Positions 15,570-24,589 of a DNA stretch of 58,541 nt are shown here, one piece after another. The DNA is from JBGAWK01 sp044227665 (GTDB lineage: Bacteria; Bacteroidota; Bacteroidia; Chitinophagales; JADIYW01): assembly GCA_044227665.1 (NCBI GenBank), contig JBGAWK010000010.1:1-58541 (forward strand), in the 5' to 3' direction. The notes beneath the pieces are model-generated. The model saw nothing but the letters and a program-made list of their open reading frames with translations, was not told where the DNA came from and searched no databases. The first letter of the stretch is position 1. Every line of letters begins with the position of its first letter. The translations under genes were made by a program, and so were the position numbers.

Positions 15570-16237
15570 GCGTGTACGTCAGTGATTATATAGATGAGCA
15601 CATACCTGTACTGCATACTACAAATTCAGTAGCAGAAGCCTTAGAAATATTTAATATCAACAATGCCTCGCATCTACCCGTAGTAGATGAGCATAGTTAT
15701 TTTGTAGGCATAGCATACGAAGACCGCCTCTTGGAATCAGAGGATACGCTCTTACTTGGACAGAGCCAAAGTATGAATACCTTTAGTGTCCTCCCCGATG
15801 AGCATCTTTATAATGCCCTAAAATATTGGTTTACATATACCAAAGATACTTCTGTGCTATGTATAGCCGATGCCCATCACCATTACATAGGCTGTATCTC
15901 CGCTACTACAGTATTGGCATATTTATCACATCTCAATAATATTTCGGACAGGGGAGGCATTATCGTCTTGGACATTCCTCACAAGGGCTATAATCTTCCA
16001 GAGATAGTACGTATTGTAGAGTCCAATGATGCCTATATCCTTGGACTTACTACAGAGCCTAATGCTGCCAAGAGTGGATTCCTGCTTACCCTGAGAGTAA
16101 GCAAGCCTGACGTGAAGGATATTATCCTCACTTTTGAGCGTTACGAATACCACATCGTGGGGGTATTTCACCATTCCGAAATGGAGAAGGAAATCAAGGA
16201 ACGATATGAATCATTAATGATGTATTTGAATATATAA
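15566..16237 (+). CDS. CBS-domain protein
   Basis: The protein has 223 residues with a tandem CBS (Bateman) module in the N-terminal ~120 residues (VLHTTNSVAEALEIFNINNASHLPVVDEHSYFVG; second repeat near FSVLPDEHLYNALKYW). An ACT-like C-terminal part follows (GIIVLDIPHKGYNLPEIVRIVESNDAYILG). It probably senses adenine nucleotides. The TTG at 15566 overlaps the hydrolase stop; a GTG at 15572 is an alternative start. It is part of the hydrolase-CBS-TerC string with spacings of a few bases. Confidence 0.8.
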   Translation: MSVYVSDYIDEHIPVLHTTNSVAEALEIFNINNASHLPVVDEHSYFVGIAYEDRLLESEDTLLLGQSQSMNTFSVLPDEHLYNALKYWFTYTKDTSVLCIADAHHHYIGCISATTVLAYLSHLNNISDRGGIIVLDIPHKGYNLPEIVRIVESNDAYILGLTTEPNAAKSGFLLTLRVSKPDVKDIILTFERYEYHIVGVFHHSEMEKEIKERYESLMMYLNI

Positions 16238-16240
16238 CGC

Positions 16241-17005
16241 ATGGAAATTATACATACAATTCTCGGTGACGATATTAGGAGTGCGCTACTCATCATCTTA
16301 AATCTTATCATTATTGAGAGCCTCCTGTCGGTGGATAATGCCGCCGTACTGGCTACTATGGTCATGGACTTACCGGAGGAACAGCGCAAGAAAGCCCTGA
16401 AATACGGTATCTGGGGTGCCTATATCTTCAGGGGCTTAGCAATGCTTTTCGCCTCTATGCTTATAAAAATTTGGTGGCTGAAACCCCTTGGCGGTCTTTA
16501 CCTTCTTTATTTGGTATATGATTGGTGGAAAGGCAAGAAAACTCCCACTCACGATGACGATATTATAGATAAGAATTCTAATTGGTTCTATAAAATGACA
16601 GTAGGCTCTATAGGAAATTTTTGGGCTACAGTTATTCTGGTAGAACTTATGGATATGGCATTCTCTATAGATAATGTTTTTGCTGCGGTAGCCTTTACAC
16701 CCAATATATATCTAGTATGCATAGGGGTATTCTTAGGAATCCTAGCTATGCGCTTCGTTGCACAATATTTTGTAAAACTTATGGAAAAATACCCATTTCT
16801 AGAGAACGCCGCATTCTTGGTGATAGCCATTTTGGGACTAAAACTCTCTGTATCATTTTTTGAACATTTCTATCCATCTTCTACATTTACAAAAATTATG
16901 AAACACCACGATACAGATTTAGCAATATCTTTGCTCACGGTAGCCATATTTTTTGTACCCGTAGTAGGCAATATGCTATTTAATTTCCCTAAGTCTCGAT
17001 TATAA
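16241..17005 (+). CDS. TerC-family integral membrane protein
   Basis: The protein has 254 residues with about seven hydrophobic segments and the two conserved acidic TerC motifs: LLSVDNAAVLATMV near residue 27 and ELMDMAFSIDNVFAAVAF near residue 140. TerC/Alx proteins act in metal (manganese) homeostasis or membrane-protein metalation at the inner membrane. It starts three bases after the CBS gene and ends the operon. Confidence 0.88.
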   Translation: MEIIHTILGDDIRSALLIILNLIIIESLLSVDNAAVLATMVMDLPEEQRKKALKYGIWGAYIFRGLAMLFASMLIKIWWLKPLGGLYLLYLVYDWWKGKKTPTHDDDIIDKNSNWFYKMTVGSIGNFWATVILVELMDMAFSIDNVFAAVAFTPNIYLVCIGVFLGILAMRFVAQYFVKLMEKYPFLENAAFLVIAILGLKLSVSFFEHFYPSSTFTKIMKHHDTDLAISLLTVAIFFVPVVGNMLFNFPKSRL

Positions 17006-17093
17006 TATAATTTCCAGCATGTATCATTGCTAAGTTTTGATTGTGTTTTACACTTACTTACATTGAATAAACAATAATCCTTAGGCGTAGTCC

Positions 17094-17101
17094 GTATATT
17101 T
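17094..17101 (+). promoter_or_regulatory. Possible -7 promoter element for the barrel protein-nadK genes
   Basis: TATATTTG matches TAnnTTTG and lies 57 bases before the chosen ATG at 17158. A -33 TTTG at standard distance is not seen. Confidence 0.4.
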
Positions 17102-17157
17102 GCGTAGTGATTGGTGAGTGGCGAGATACGTGCTTCATAAAGTTGTCATACTTTACA

Positions 17158-18549
17158 ATGCGACTACTATTGCTTCTTTGTATATATAGTGCGTATAGTC
17201 AGGATAGTATTACTATTCCTATACATCTCAAAGTCAGAGATATTCAAGTTTCAGGCAATAAAAAGACGAAAGAAGAAATCATCTTCCGAGAGATGAGTTT
17301 TGGCGTATGTGACAGTATAAGCGCAGATGAATTACAAGAAAATTTGGAGAAAAACAGATTGCAGATTTTTAATCTAGGATTATTCAATCGTGTAACTTTC
17401 AATATCAAAAACTGGGAACATGACAGCATAGATATCCATATACATGTCATGGAGAAATTCAGAATATCCCCTATACCTATTATAAAGCTGGCAGACCGTA
17501 ACCTCAATGAATGGTGGCGAACTTTTAATCACGACTTCTCCAGAATACAGTACGGAGCTACTGTCATCATCAATAATATAAGAGGACGAAACGAACGTCT
17601 GCGCCTCACGACTACATTTGGTCTAGGGCAAGTACTCGATGCCTATTATAAATTTCCGCAAGTAGGGAAAAATAAATGGCTAGGATTGTCTGTATATGGC
17701 TCCGTGTACCGTACTAGGCGTATGCCTTATGCCACAGAAAACAATAAATTGGTATATTATTATGGAGAAAACTTTGTAAAAAAGAATGTCACTAGCGGTG
17801 CAAAGATATTTTATCGCTCTTCCTTGCGGACTACACATTCTATAGATGTAGGATACAGCTACACCCGTATAGATGAAAAAGTAGCAATACTGAACCCTAA
17901 TTTCTTCTTGGGGGGGAGGCACTACCAGCATTATATAAAGATGTTTTATGATGTAAGGATAGACCACAGGAACTTCGTCAACTATCCTACCCGAGGATGG
18001 TATCTCTGCGGAGGATTCAAAAGCTATGGACTGGGCTTTCAGAAGCATACACAGCTCTTCAGTTTTTATGTGCAGGGAGCAAAGTTTTTCAATTTTTTGC
18101 CTAATAAAAAAATGAGTTCCGGACACTATGCCAAGATATATACTAGCTTGCCTCAAACGCAACCTTATAATATACAGCGTGCCCTAGGCTATGAGATAGA
18201 TGCCTTGCGGGGTTTTGAGTATTCAGTAGTAGATGGGCAGCATTTTTTTGTAACCAAGCACGAAATAAGATATGAGCTATATAAACTGAATGTTCAAAAC
18301 ACCAAGGTGCTAAAGAAAATGCCCCTCGCCGCCATGCCTGTAACCTTCATGCTGAAAGGCTTCGCAGACTGCGGCTATGTGAAAGATAATTTTTATTATA
18401 CCAAAAATCCTTTGAACAACAAATTTCTGATAGGATATGGATTAGGATTTGACATTGTAACCTACGGCGAAGCCTACATACGCATAGAATATTCCTTTAA
18501 TAACCTAAAACAAAAAGGATTATATTTACACATAGATATGCCTTTATGA
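17158..18549 (+). CDS. BamA/TamA-family (D15-like) outer membrane protein with one POTRA domain
   Basis: The start at 17158 gives a signal peptide directly (MRLLLLLCIYSAYSQ); an in-frame GTG at 17107 would put 17 non-signal residues before it. Residues of the mature N-terminus form one POTRA domain (LKVRDIQVSGNKKTKEEIIFREM, then IFNLGLFNRVTFNI). The rest is a beta-barrel ending with alternating strands (GLGFDIVTYGEAYIRIEYSF). At about 463 residues it is shorter than BamA (five POTRA), so it is a specialised Omp85 paralog rather than the essential BamA. The stop overlaps nadK (ATGA). Confidence 0.8.
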   Translation: MRLLLLLCIYSAYSQDSITIPIHLKVRDIQVSGNKKTKEEIIFREMSFGVCDSISADELQENLEKNRLQIFNLGLFNRVTFNIKNWEHDSIDIHIHVMEKFRISPIPIIKLADRNLNEWWRTFNHDFSRIQYGATVIINNIRGRNERLRLTTTFGLGQVLDAYYKFPQVGKNKWLGLSVYGSVYRTRRMPYATENNKLVYYYGENFVKKNVTSGAKIFYRSSLRTTHSIDVGYSYTRIDEKVAILNPNFFLGGRHYQHYIKMFYDVRIDHRNFVNYPTRGWYLCGGFKSYGLGFQKHTQLFSFYVQGAKFFNFLPNKKMSSGHYAKIYTSLPQTQPYNIQRALGYEIDALRGFEYSVVDGQHFFVTKHEIRYELYKLNVQNTKVLKKMPLAAMPVTFMLKGFADCGYVKDNFYYTKNPLNNKFLIGYGLGFDIVTYGEAYIRIEYSFNNLKQKGLYLHIDMPL

Positions 18550-19427
18550 ATATAGCCTTATATAGCAGAGTCTTTAAGCCGGAGCAGTCCCATATAATCC
18601 TATATCTTATGGATATGCTGGAGAGGAATGGTGTAAAAATATATTTGCAAAAAAACTGGCAAGATGAGTTGGTGCGTAATGGTGTACTGCAAAAGGAATA
18701 TCCCATATTCTGCGACAATGAAGATTTACTTGTCAATCATATAGATGTATTAGTATCCTTAGGTGGTGACGGCACACTATTGGATACGGTAAGCTATATC
18801 CGCAATAGTAATATTACAGTTGCAGGTATCAATTTGGGGAGATTGGGCTTCCTTGCAGATATACAGAAGGAAGATATAGAGCAATTTGTACAAGCATTAT
18901 TACTGCGCACATATACTATCGAAAAACGCACACTGATACAAGTAGATACCAGTCAGCAGGTATTTGGCAATATCAATTTCGGGCTCAATGAATTTGCCAT
19001 ACACAAAACAGATTCCTCGTCTATGATAGTGGTACACACCTATCTCAATGGCGAGTTTCTCAACTCATTTTGGGCAGACGGACTTATCGTATGTACGCCT
19101 ACAGGCTCTACTGCCTATTCACTAAGCTGTGGCGGTCCCATCGTGTTTCCTACATCCTCCAGTTTTGTGATTACACCTGTAGCACCACACAATCTCAATG
19201 CTAGACCCATAGTAATTCCCGACAATACCATAGTATCCTTTGAGGTAGAGTGTCGTGCCGACCACTTTCTATGCACCATAGATTCCAGATATGTAAGTGT
19301 GGAAAAGCAAGTACAGATGGCAGTAAAGAAAGCAGATTTTTCTTTTCATGTATTCAGGCTTCCTGAAAGCCATTACTTCAAAACGCTAAGAGAAAAATTA
19401 AACTGGGGAGAAGATACAAGAAACTAG
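18546..19427 (+). CDS. nadK: NAD kinase
   Basis: The protein has 293 residues. The phosphate-binding GGDGT motif (LVSLGGDGTLLDTVSYI), NLGRLGFLAD and the conserved GSTAYSLSCGGPIVFP segment identify ATP-NAD kinase, which makes NADP. The start overlaps the previous gene by 4 bases. The neighbourhood (hydrolase, CBS, Omp85) is a recurring Bacteroidota context. Confidence 0.95.
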   Translation: MNIALYSRVFKPEQSHIILYLMDMLERNGVKIYLQKNWQDELVRNGVLQKEYPIFCDNEDLLVNHIDVLVSLGGDGTLLDTVSYIRNSNITVAGINLGRLGFLADIQKEDIEQFVQALLLRTYTIEKRTLIQVDTSQQVFGNINFGLNEFAIHKTDSSSMIVVHTYLNGEFLNSFWADGLIVCTPTGSTAYSLSCGGPIVFPTSSSFVITPVAPHNLNARPIVIPDNTIVSFEVECRADHFLCTIDSRYVSVEKQVQMAVKKADFSFHVFRLPESHYFKTLREKLNWGEDTRN

Positions 19428-19432
19428 ACAGT

Positions 19433-19879
19433 ATGACTTCTCAAATACTACTAAGGATAGCCGCTTTATTTTTTGTTTTTTCAGGCTTCTTTGCATTGAT
19501 TTTTTATATGATGGATGCCACAGATGCCGGCTTATATCGCGAGAGCGCCAAAAAATTAAAAGGCAAAGTAGTATATAGGACTTTGCTTGCCTCCGACACT
19601 ACACAATTTGTAGTGAAAGCACAAATAACCAAAGATGATGTATATATCAAGAAAGGCAAAGTGATAGAGTTGACACCTCTGCCGCTTACACTATTGCCAC
19701 AATATAATATAGGGGCAGAAATTAATGTAGGCTACGACCCTATCAATCCACTATTCTTCTTTGCCTACGATACCTTACCATCATCCAGAAAGAGGCTTAG
19801 TACCTATTGGTGGGTGTTTATCCTTTTAGGGTTTGCAACATGGTCTTTTCAGCTATTCAATTTTAACCAAAAAAAGTAA
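19433..19879 (+). CDS. Two-TM membrane protein with an extracytoplasmic beta domain (DUF3592-like)
   Basis: This 148-residue protein has one hydrophobic segment at each end (ALFFVFSGFFALIFYMM near residue 12; YWWVFILLGFATWSFQLF near residue 125). Between them is a beta-rich domain (LKGKVVYRTL, YNIGAEINVGYDPINP) whose pattern recalls DUF3592 proteins. The function is unknown. It starts 5 bases after nadK and is probably co-transcribed. Confidence 0.65.
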   Translation: MTSQILLRIAALFFVFSGFFALIFYMMDATDAGLYRESAKKLKGKVVYRTLLASDTTQFVVKAQITKDDVYIKKGKVIELTPLPLTLLPQYNIGAEINVGYDPINPLFFFAYDTLPSSRKRLSTYWWVFILLGFATWSFQLFNFNQKK

Positions 19880-19884
19880 TACAA

Positions 19885-20403
19885 ATGCATATCATCTCCT
19901 GCCGCGGCAAAGCCCCGATTATACCCGATAGCTGCTACATAGCACCCAATGCGACCATAGTGGGTGAGGTGACGATGGGAGAGCATTGTAGTATATGGTT
20001 CAATGCAGTATTACGTGGCGACGTAAATAGCATTATTATGGGAACACACTGCAATATTCAGGACAATGCTACCGTACATTGTACTTTTCAAGGAGCAAAA
20101 ACCACACTGGGAAATTACGTATCGGTAGGTCATAATGCAATTATTCACGGCTGTACTATTGAGGATAATGTACTTGTAGGCATGGGTGCTATTGTGATGG
20201 ACAACTGCTACATAGAAAAAAATTCTTTGATAGCAGCAGGTGCCGTACTTTTGGAAGGAACGCGAGTAGAGGCAGGAAGCATATATGCCGGAGTACCTGC
20301 CAAAAAAATCAAAGAATTATCTCCAGATACTTTTCAAGCTCAGAACATACGAATAGCAAATAATTACAGCCTTTATGCCTCATGGTTCAAGCCCTCGGAA
20401 TAG
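19885..20403 (+). CDS. Gamma-carbonic-anhydrase-family protein (YrdA/PaaY-like)
   Basis: The protein has 172 residues of left-handed beta-helix hexapeptide repeats (ATIVGEVTMGEHCSIWFNAVLRGD; TIEDNVLVGMGAIVMDN). The three likely metal-ligand histidines are NATVHC and VGHNAIIHGC. Proteins of this family form trimers and bind zinc or a related metal; some have carbonic anhydrase activity while many have none shown. It follows the DUF3592-like gene by 5 bases. Confidence 0.88.
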   Translation: MHIISCRGKAPIIPDSCYIAPNATIVGEVTMGEHCSIWFNAVLRGDVNSIIMGTHCNIQDNATVHCTFQGAKTTLGNYVSVGHNAIIHGCTIEDNVLVGMGAIVMDNCYIEKNSLIAAGAVLLEGTRVEAGSIYAGVPAKKIKELSPDTFQAQNIRIANNYSLYASWFKPSE

Positions 20404-20571
20404 CAACTACCCCCATGAGTATAAGCACATAATTTAATAGAATGGGTATTTCTGAAGTGAAATATGTAAATTCAAAGGTGGCAGCAATCCTGTAGTATTA
20501 ATTTTTTATTATCAAAAAGTTGATAAATTAAAAATTTAGATTTAACTTTATATTGTCTAAAGTCAATACTT

Positions 20572-20901
20572 ATGAAAGATATAGCTGCATACAATCATCT
20601 GTTTGTCTCTTGGAAGGAAAGAAACCTTTCCGTAGAGGAGATAATGGAAGAGTTAAAACTAAAGATTGAAGATGAAACCCATATTCATGAAGTTATTAAT
20701 GCATATAAGAAAAAATTGGAGGGACATAGAGTCCAGAACGGCTTTATACTTACAGGCATAGGTGCTCTGATATGCCTTATAAGTTGTATATCTACGATGT
20801 TTCTGAATATACCAGAATGGAGAGATTTTCTGCTAATAGGACTTACCACCATCGGAGTAATGGTAATCATGGTAGGCTTTTATATGATTTTTGAAAAATA
20901 A
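20572..20901 (+). CDS. Small membrane protein with cytoplasmic N-terminal helix domain
   Basis: The protein has 109 residues. A charged N-terminal half (AYNHLFVSWKERNLSVEEIMEELKLKIED) is followed by two transmembrane helices (ILTGIGALICLISCI; LLIGLTTIGVMVIMVGFYMIF). The function is unknown. Its stop overlaps the DoxX start (TAATG), so the two are translationally coupled. The 168-base gap before it shows an AT-rich region with no clear promoter match. Confidence 0.7.
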   Translation: MKDIAAYNHLFVSWKERNLSVEEIMEELKLKIEDETHIHEVINAYKKKLEGHRVQNGFILTGIGALICLISCISTMFLNIPEWRDFLLIGLTTIGVMVIMVGFYMIFEK

Positions 20902-21302
20902 TGATGAAAAATAATAAAGATTTTGGACTGCTGATTATCAGAGTAGGTATAGGACTGATGTTTATGCTTCACGGCTATCCCAAGCTTACAGGCGGTGCAG
21001 AGATGTGGACACAGATAGGTAGTGCGATGTCCAATGTAGGAATTAATTTTGGACATACTATTTTTGGTGGGTTGGCAGCAATTGCAGAATTTGGTGGGGG
21101 GCTTTGTATCTTACTAGGAATATTTTACCGCCCAGCATTATGTTCTCTCCTATTCACCATGATTATAGCTGCTGTAATGCATATTTCAGCCGGTGATGGC
21201 ATCATGGGGGCATCACATGCTATAGAGAGTGCCATAGTTTTTGTAGGGCTTTTTGTTGCAGGAGCTGGTTCATATACGCTGTTTTCATTGCAGCGTCGCT
21301 AG
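20901..21302 (+). CDS. DoxX-family membrane protein
   Basis: The protein has 133 residues with four hydrophobic helices and the DoxX signature: LLIIRVGIGLMFMLHGYPKL, then GGLAAIAEFGGGLCILLG, then FTMIIAAVMHIS. DoxX-like proteins are small quinone-associated or transport-associated membrane proteins of mostly unknown role. It is coupled to the preceding small membrane protein and overlaps the oppositely oriented oxidoreductase by 4 bases. Confidence 0.85.
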   Translation: MMKNNKDFGLLIIRVGIGLMFMLHGYPKLTGGAEMWTQIGSAMSNVGINFGHTIFGGLAAIAEFGGGLCILLGIFYRPALCSLLFTMIIAAVMHISAGDGIMGASHAIESAIVFVGLFVAGAGSYTLFSLQRR

Positions 21303-22435
21303 AAATTTTCTATCACCATATTGCTCACCTCATTAGCTACCATAGCTCCTATAGCTATGCCCATTCCGCCCATACGCACAGCTATGAATAAGTTGTCATT
21401 TACTTTTTTTATAATAGGACTTTTAATACTCCCCATAGCCATGATACCACTCCACTCTTGTTCTATGGTATAGACACTATTGGGAAGTATAGTTTGCCGC
21501 AAAAGATCTCTAAGATTATCTGTAATCAATGGAGTAGTACCAAAATCAGAAGTGCTTTCTCCCTTTATATCTAAGTTACGTCCACCGCCCAATAATATTC
21601 TGTTGTGAATATTCCGAAAATAATAATAGCCCTGATGATAGTGAAAAGAGCCATTGACTTGTAAATCCTTAATAGGAGAGGTAATGATTACCTGTGCACG
21701 GGCAGGGATGACATCTAGGTCAGTGACAAATTGCTTGGCAAAAGCATTATTACATATTACTACGCTACTGCATGACATATTATAACTACCTGTATGTATA
21801 GTAACATGGTCTGCATTGTTCTCAATATGTGAGATAGTAATGCCGTTATAGATATGGATGTCCATATTTTGGCAACGTCGGATTAGAGAAAGTATAAGCA
21901 TTCCAGTGTCCAACTGCCCCTCGGCATGATTTTTTATCACATGACTTACACCCCGAAAGCCCGAAGAAGCTATGACATTATCTGCTGCGGAAAATGTTTC
22001 TTTATACCCTGTAATGGTATAAAGGAGGTCATTCCATAATTTCATGGCGGACATACAATGATTATATTCCTCCATATTTCTTTCGGTAAAGATTTCATAA
22101 CCACCCCAATGTCTATAGTCCATCTGAGTATCACCTATCAGGGTTCGCAGCTTAATGAGTCCTTCGTATCTCATCATTACACGGTGGAGTACTGCCTCTA
22201 TGTGTTCTTTAGTAATGTCATCCAAGAGTTCGCCTAGGCTGCCGATACAAGCGAAGCCTGCATTGCGAGTAGAGGCACCATAAGGCAAAGTTCCCCGTTC
22301 AAAAATGGCGATTTTGAGCCGTGGGCGCACCTGCTTGATATATAAGGCAGTACACATACCGATTATCCCACCTCCGATTATACCGATATCTATATTTGAA
22401 AAAAATGTATTCCTTTCCCAATAGCTTAGCTGCAT
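21299..22435 (-). CDS. FAD-dependent oxidoreductase (DAO family)
   Basis: The protein has 378 residues with an N-terminal Rossmann FAD-binding motif (DIGIIGGGIIGMCTALYI), the GASTRNAGFA segment typical of D-amino-acid-oxidase/glycine-oxidase-like enzymes, and a C-terminal FAD-contact region (EWSGIMAMGSIKSPII, then VRMGGMGIAIGAMVANE). It probably oxidises an amine or amino acid; the substrate is unknown. It is a single gene, divergent from exbB. Confidence 0.85.
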   Translation of the reverse strand: MQLSYWERNTFFSNIDIGIIGGGIIGMCTALYIKQVRPRLKIAIFERGTLPYGASTRNAGFACIGSLGELLDDITKEHIEAVLHRVMMRYEGLIKLRTLIGDTQMDYRHWGGYEIFTERNMEEYNHCMSAMKLWNDLLYTITGYKETFSAADNVIASSGFRGVSHVIKNHAEGQLDTGMLILSLIRRCQNMDIHIYNGITISHIENNADHVTIHTGSYNMSCSSVVICNNAFAKQFVTDLDVIPARAQVIITSPIKDLQVNGSFHYHQGYYYFRNIHNRILLGGGRNLDIKGESTSDFGTTPLITDNLRDLLRQTILPNSVYTIEQEWSGIMAMGSIKSPIIKKVNDNLFIAVRMGGMGIAIGAMVANEVSNMVIENF

Positions 22436-22554
22436 ATTACAATATTTTCCATATTATTTCGTAAATGAATTAAATAAGTATTTTTTATTAATATAGTATT
22501 AAAATTAAAAATAAAAATCTATTTTTACCGACCTTAAAATAAAAACGCGAAGAT

Positions 22555-23358
22555 ATGGCACAAACAAAAACAAAAAGCGGTGGCTTCTCATTGCCAGCAT
22601 GGTTGGTAATCATTGTAGCACTGGTAGTATCCGAGTTGGTATTTCATTTCGTTTTCGGCGATGTAAAACATTTTGTTGACGAAGCGAGAAAAGAACCGAA
22701 ACCCGGCGATTATTTCGGTATCATCTACAAAGGGGGCTTTATAGTACCTTTTTTGATGACAATGTTTATCGTATTAGTTACCTTTTCTATCGAGAGATTC
22801 TTGATGATTTCTAAAGCTAAAGGAACAGGAAATCTTGAAGATTTTCTCAAAAAAATTAAATCTCAGCTAGAGGGCAATAATCTAAGTGGTGCTATTGACG
22901 ATTGTAATAAACAAAAAGGTTCTGTGGCAAATGTAGTACAAGCCGGACTGAACAAATACAAGGAGATGCAGGCTAACAATGTACTTACTACTGAGCAGAA
23001 AGTACTGAATATCAGCAAAGAACTAGAAGAAGCCACTTCCTTAGAGATGCCTATGTTAGAGAAAAATCTGACTATCATAGCGACTATAGCCTCAGTAGGT
23101 ACACTTATCGCTCTACTAGGTACCGTATTAGGTATGATTAGAGCCTTTGCCGCTCTTGCTACCTCAGGAACACCTGACCCTACAGCCTTAGCATCAGGTA
23201 TATCAGAAGCACTTATCAATACAGCACTTGGAATCTCTACATCAGCTATCGCTATCATTATGTATAGTTATTTTACTAGTAAGATAGATGGACTTACCTA
23301 CGCTATTGATGAAATGGGCTTTAGCTTGTCACAGACTTTTGCAGCAAAAAACAAATAG
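22555..23358 (+). CDS. exbB: ExbB/TolQ/MotA proton channel protein
   Basis: The protein has 267 residues and three membrane segments: an N-terminal one (PAWLVIIVALVVSELVF), a second (FIVPFLMTMFIVLVTFSIERFL), and the conserved C-terminal pair of helices (TIIATIASVGTLIALLGTVLGMIRAF; LINTALGISTSAIAIIMYSYF). It forms the ion channel that energises TonB. It is the first gene of a four-gene operon with two ExbD genes and tonB. Confidence 0.92.
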   Translation: MAQTKTKSGGFSLPAWLVIIVALVVSELVFHFVFGDVKHFVDEARKEPKPGDYFGIIYKGGFIVPFLMTMFIVLVTFSIERFLMISKAKGTGNLEDFLKKIKSQLEGNNLSGAIDDCNKQKGSVANVVQAGLNKYKEMQANNVLTTEQKVLNISKELEEATSLEMPMLEKNLTIIATIASVGTLIALLGTVLGMIRAFAALATSGTPDPTALASGISEALINTALGISTSAIAIIMYSYFTSKIDGLTYAIDEMGFSLSQTFAAKNK

Positions 23359-23392
23359 AAATATTTTTATATAAAAAATAAAATACCACAAA

Positions 23393-24007
23393 ATGCCAAA
23401 GGTTAAAGTTCCTCGCAAAAGTACACTCGTAGATATGACTGCGATGTGTGACGTGGCATTCTTGTTGTTGACGTTCTTCATTCTTACTGCAAAATTTCGC
23501 CCTTCAGAGCCCATAATGATAGACACACCCTCCTCTAGAGCAGAAAAAGATGCTCCAGAAGACAGGTTTGTGATAGCTGTGGATAAAGAAGGTAAGGCTT
23601 ATATCACGATGTCTGTACCTAAAAATCGAAAAGCATTATTAGAAAATATGACCGTGCGCTATGGTTCTAAATATCCTCAACTCTTAGCTCTATCGGATGC
23701 TCAGGAAAATAACTTTATGAATGTAGAAATGCTAGGAAATAAGGTAGAAGAGCTGCCAGGATTACTCAAACTCAAATCCGACCAGTTTACGGATGTGAAG
23801 ATGGGCGGTGTTCCTATAGATACTGCCGACTGCCAGTTGGGAGATTGGGTGAATGCAGCAAGAACAGTCAATGATAAGATACCGATATGTATAAAAGGAG
23901 ACAAGACTTCTAGTATCAAGACAATAAAGAGAGTGATAGAGATACTTAGAGAAAGAGAAGTATATAAGTATAATTTGATAACCACCTTAGAAGGTAAAGT
24001 AGATTAA
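23393..24007 (+). CDS. exbD: ExbD/TolR biopolymer transport protein (first copy)
   Basis: The protein has 204 residues: a basic cytoplasmic N-terminus (KVKVPRKSTLVDMTAM), one membrane helix containing the ion-path Asp (CDVAFLLLTFFILTAKF), and a periplasmic C-terminal domain. ExbD couples the proton gradient to TonB. Bacteroidota usually carry two different ExbD genes side by side, as here. It lies 34 bases after exbB and 8 bases before the second copy. Confidence 0.92.
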   Translation: MPKVKVPRKSTLVDMTAMCDVAFLLLTFFILTAKFRPSEPIMIDTPSSRAEKDAPEDRFVIAVDKEGKAYITMSVPKNRKALLENMTVRYGSKYPQLLALSDAQENNFMNVEMLGNKVEELPGLLKLKSDQFTDVKMGGVPIDTADCQLGDWVNAARTVNDKIPICIKGDKTSSIKTIKRVIEILREREVYKYNLITTLEGKVD

Positions 24008-24015
24008 AATAAACT

Positions 24016-24564
24016 ATGGCACAATTAGATACCTCGCAGAATAGTGGCAAAGATGGCAAAGTAAGGTCGAAGAAACTCTCCACACGTGTGGATCTTACAC
24101 CTATGGTGGATTTGGCTTTCTTGCTGATTTCATTCTTTATGCTTACTATCACTATGGCTTCTCCAGTAGCCATACAATTTGCAATGCCTAAAAAAGAAGA
24201 TACCGAAGAAAAGAAAGATGATGTGAAAGAGTCACAAGTGCTAAATGTTATTCTCGATAAGAATGATGTAGTATGGTATTATGAAGGTATGGATCAATCT
24301 AAAATGTCTAAAACTTCTTTCTCTCCCGATGGTGTTCGTAAGGTAATCTTAGACAAGCAAGAAAAAGTTGCGCAGCAATTTGGCAAAAGAGAGAAAACAA
24401 TATGCCTTATCAAGATGACAGATGAAGCCAACTATAAGAATATGGTGGATATCCTTGATGAGATGCATATTACGGATAATAAAATCTTTGCCATACAAGA
24501 TGTGACTAAAGAAGAAAAGGCGCAATTAGCTAAGGAAAATGGCGATACCCCAACGGCACAATAA
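24016..24564 (+). CDS. exbD: ExbD/TolR biopolymer transport protein (second copy)
   Basis: The protein has 182 residues. TRVDLTPMVDLAFLLISFFMLTITM gives the membrane helix with the conserved Asp, followed by a Lys/Glu-rich linker (KKEDTEEKKDDVKE) and a periplasmic domain. Sequence similarity to the first copy is confined mainly to the membrane helix, so the two are old paralogs rather than a recent duplication. It lies 25 bases before tonB. Confidence 0.92.
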   Translation: MAQLDTSQNSGKDGKVRSKKLSTRVDLTPMVDLAFLLISFFMLTITMASPVAIQFAMPKKEDTEEKKDDVKESQVLNVILDKNDVVWYYEGMDQSKMSKTSFSPDGVRKVILDKQEKVAQQFGKREKTICLIKMTDEANYKNMVDILDEMHITDNKIFAIQDVTKEEKAQLAKENGDTPTAQ

Positions 24565-24589
24565 TTGTAAATAAAACAAAAACAAGTTC

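Noticed and set aside
17680..18162. 160-codon minus-strand ORF
   Set aside because: Shadow of the Omp85-like gene; its translation shows no protein-like domain pattern.
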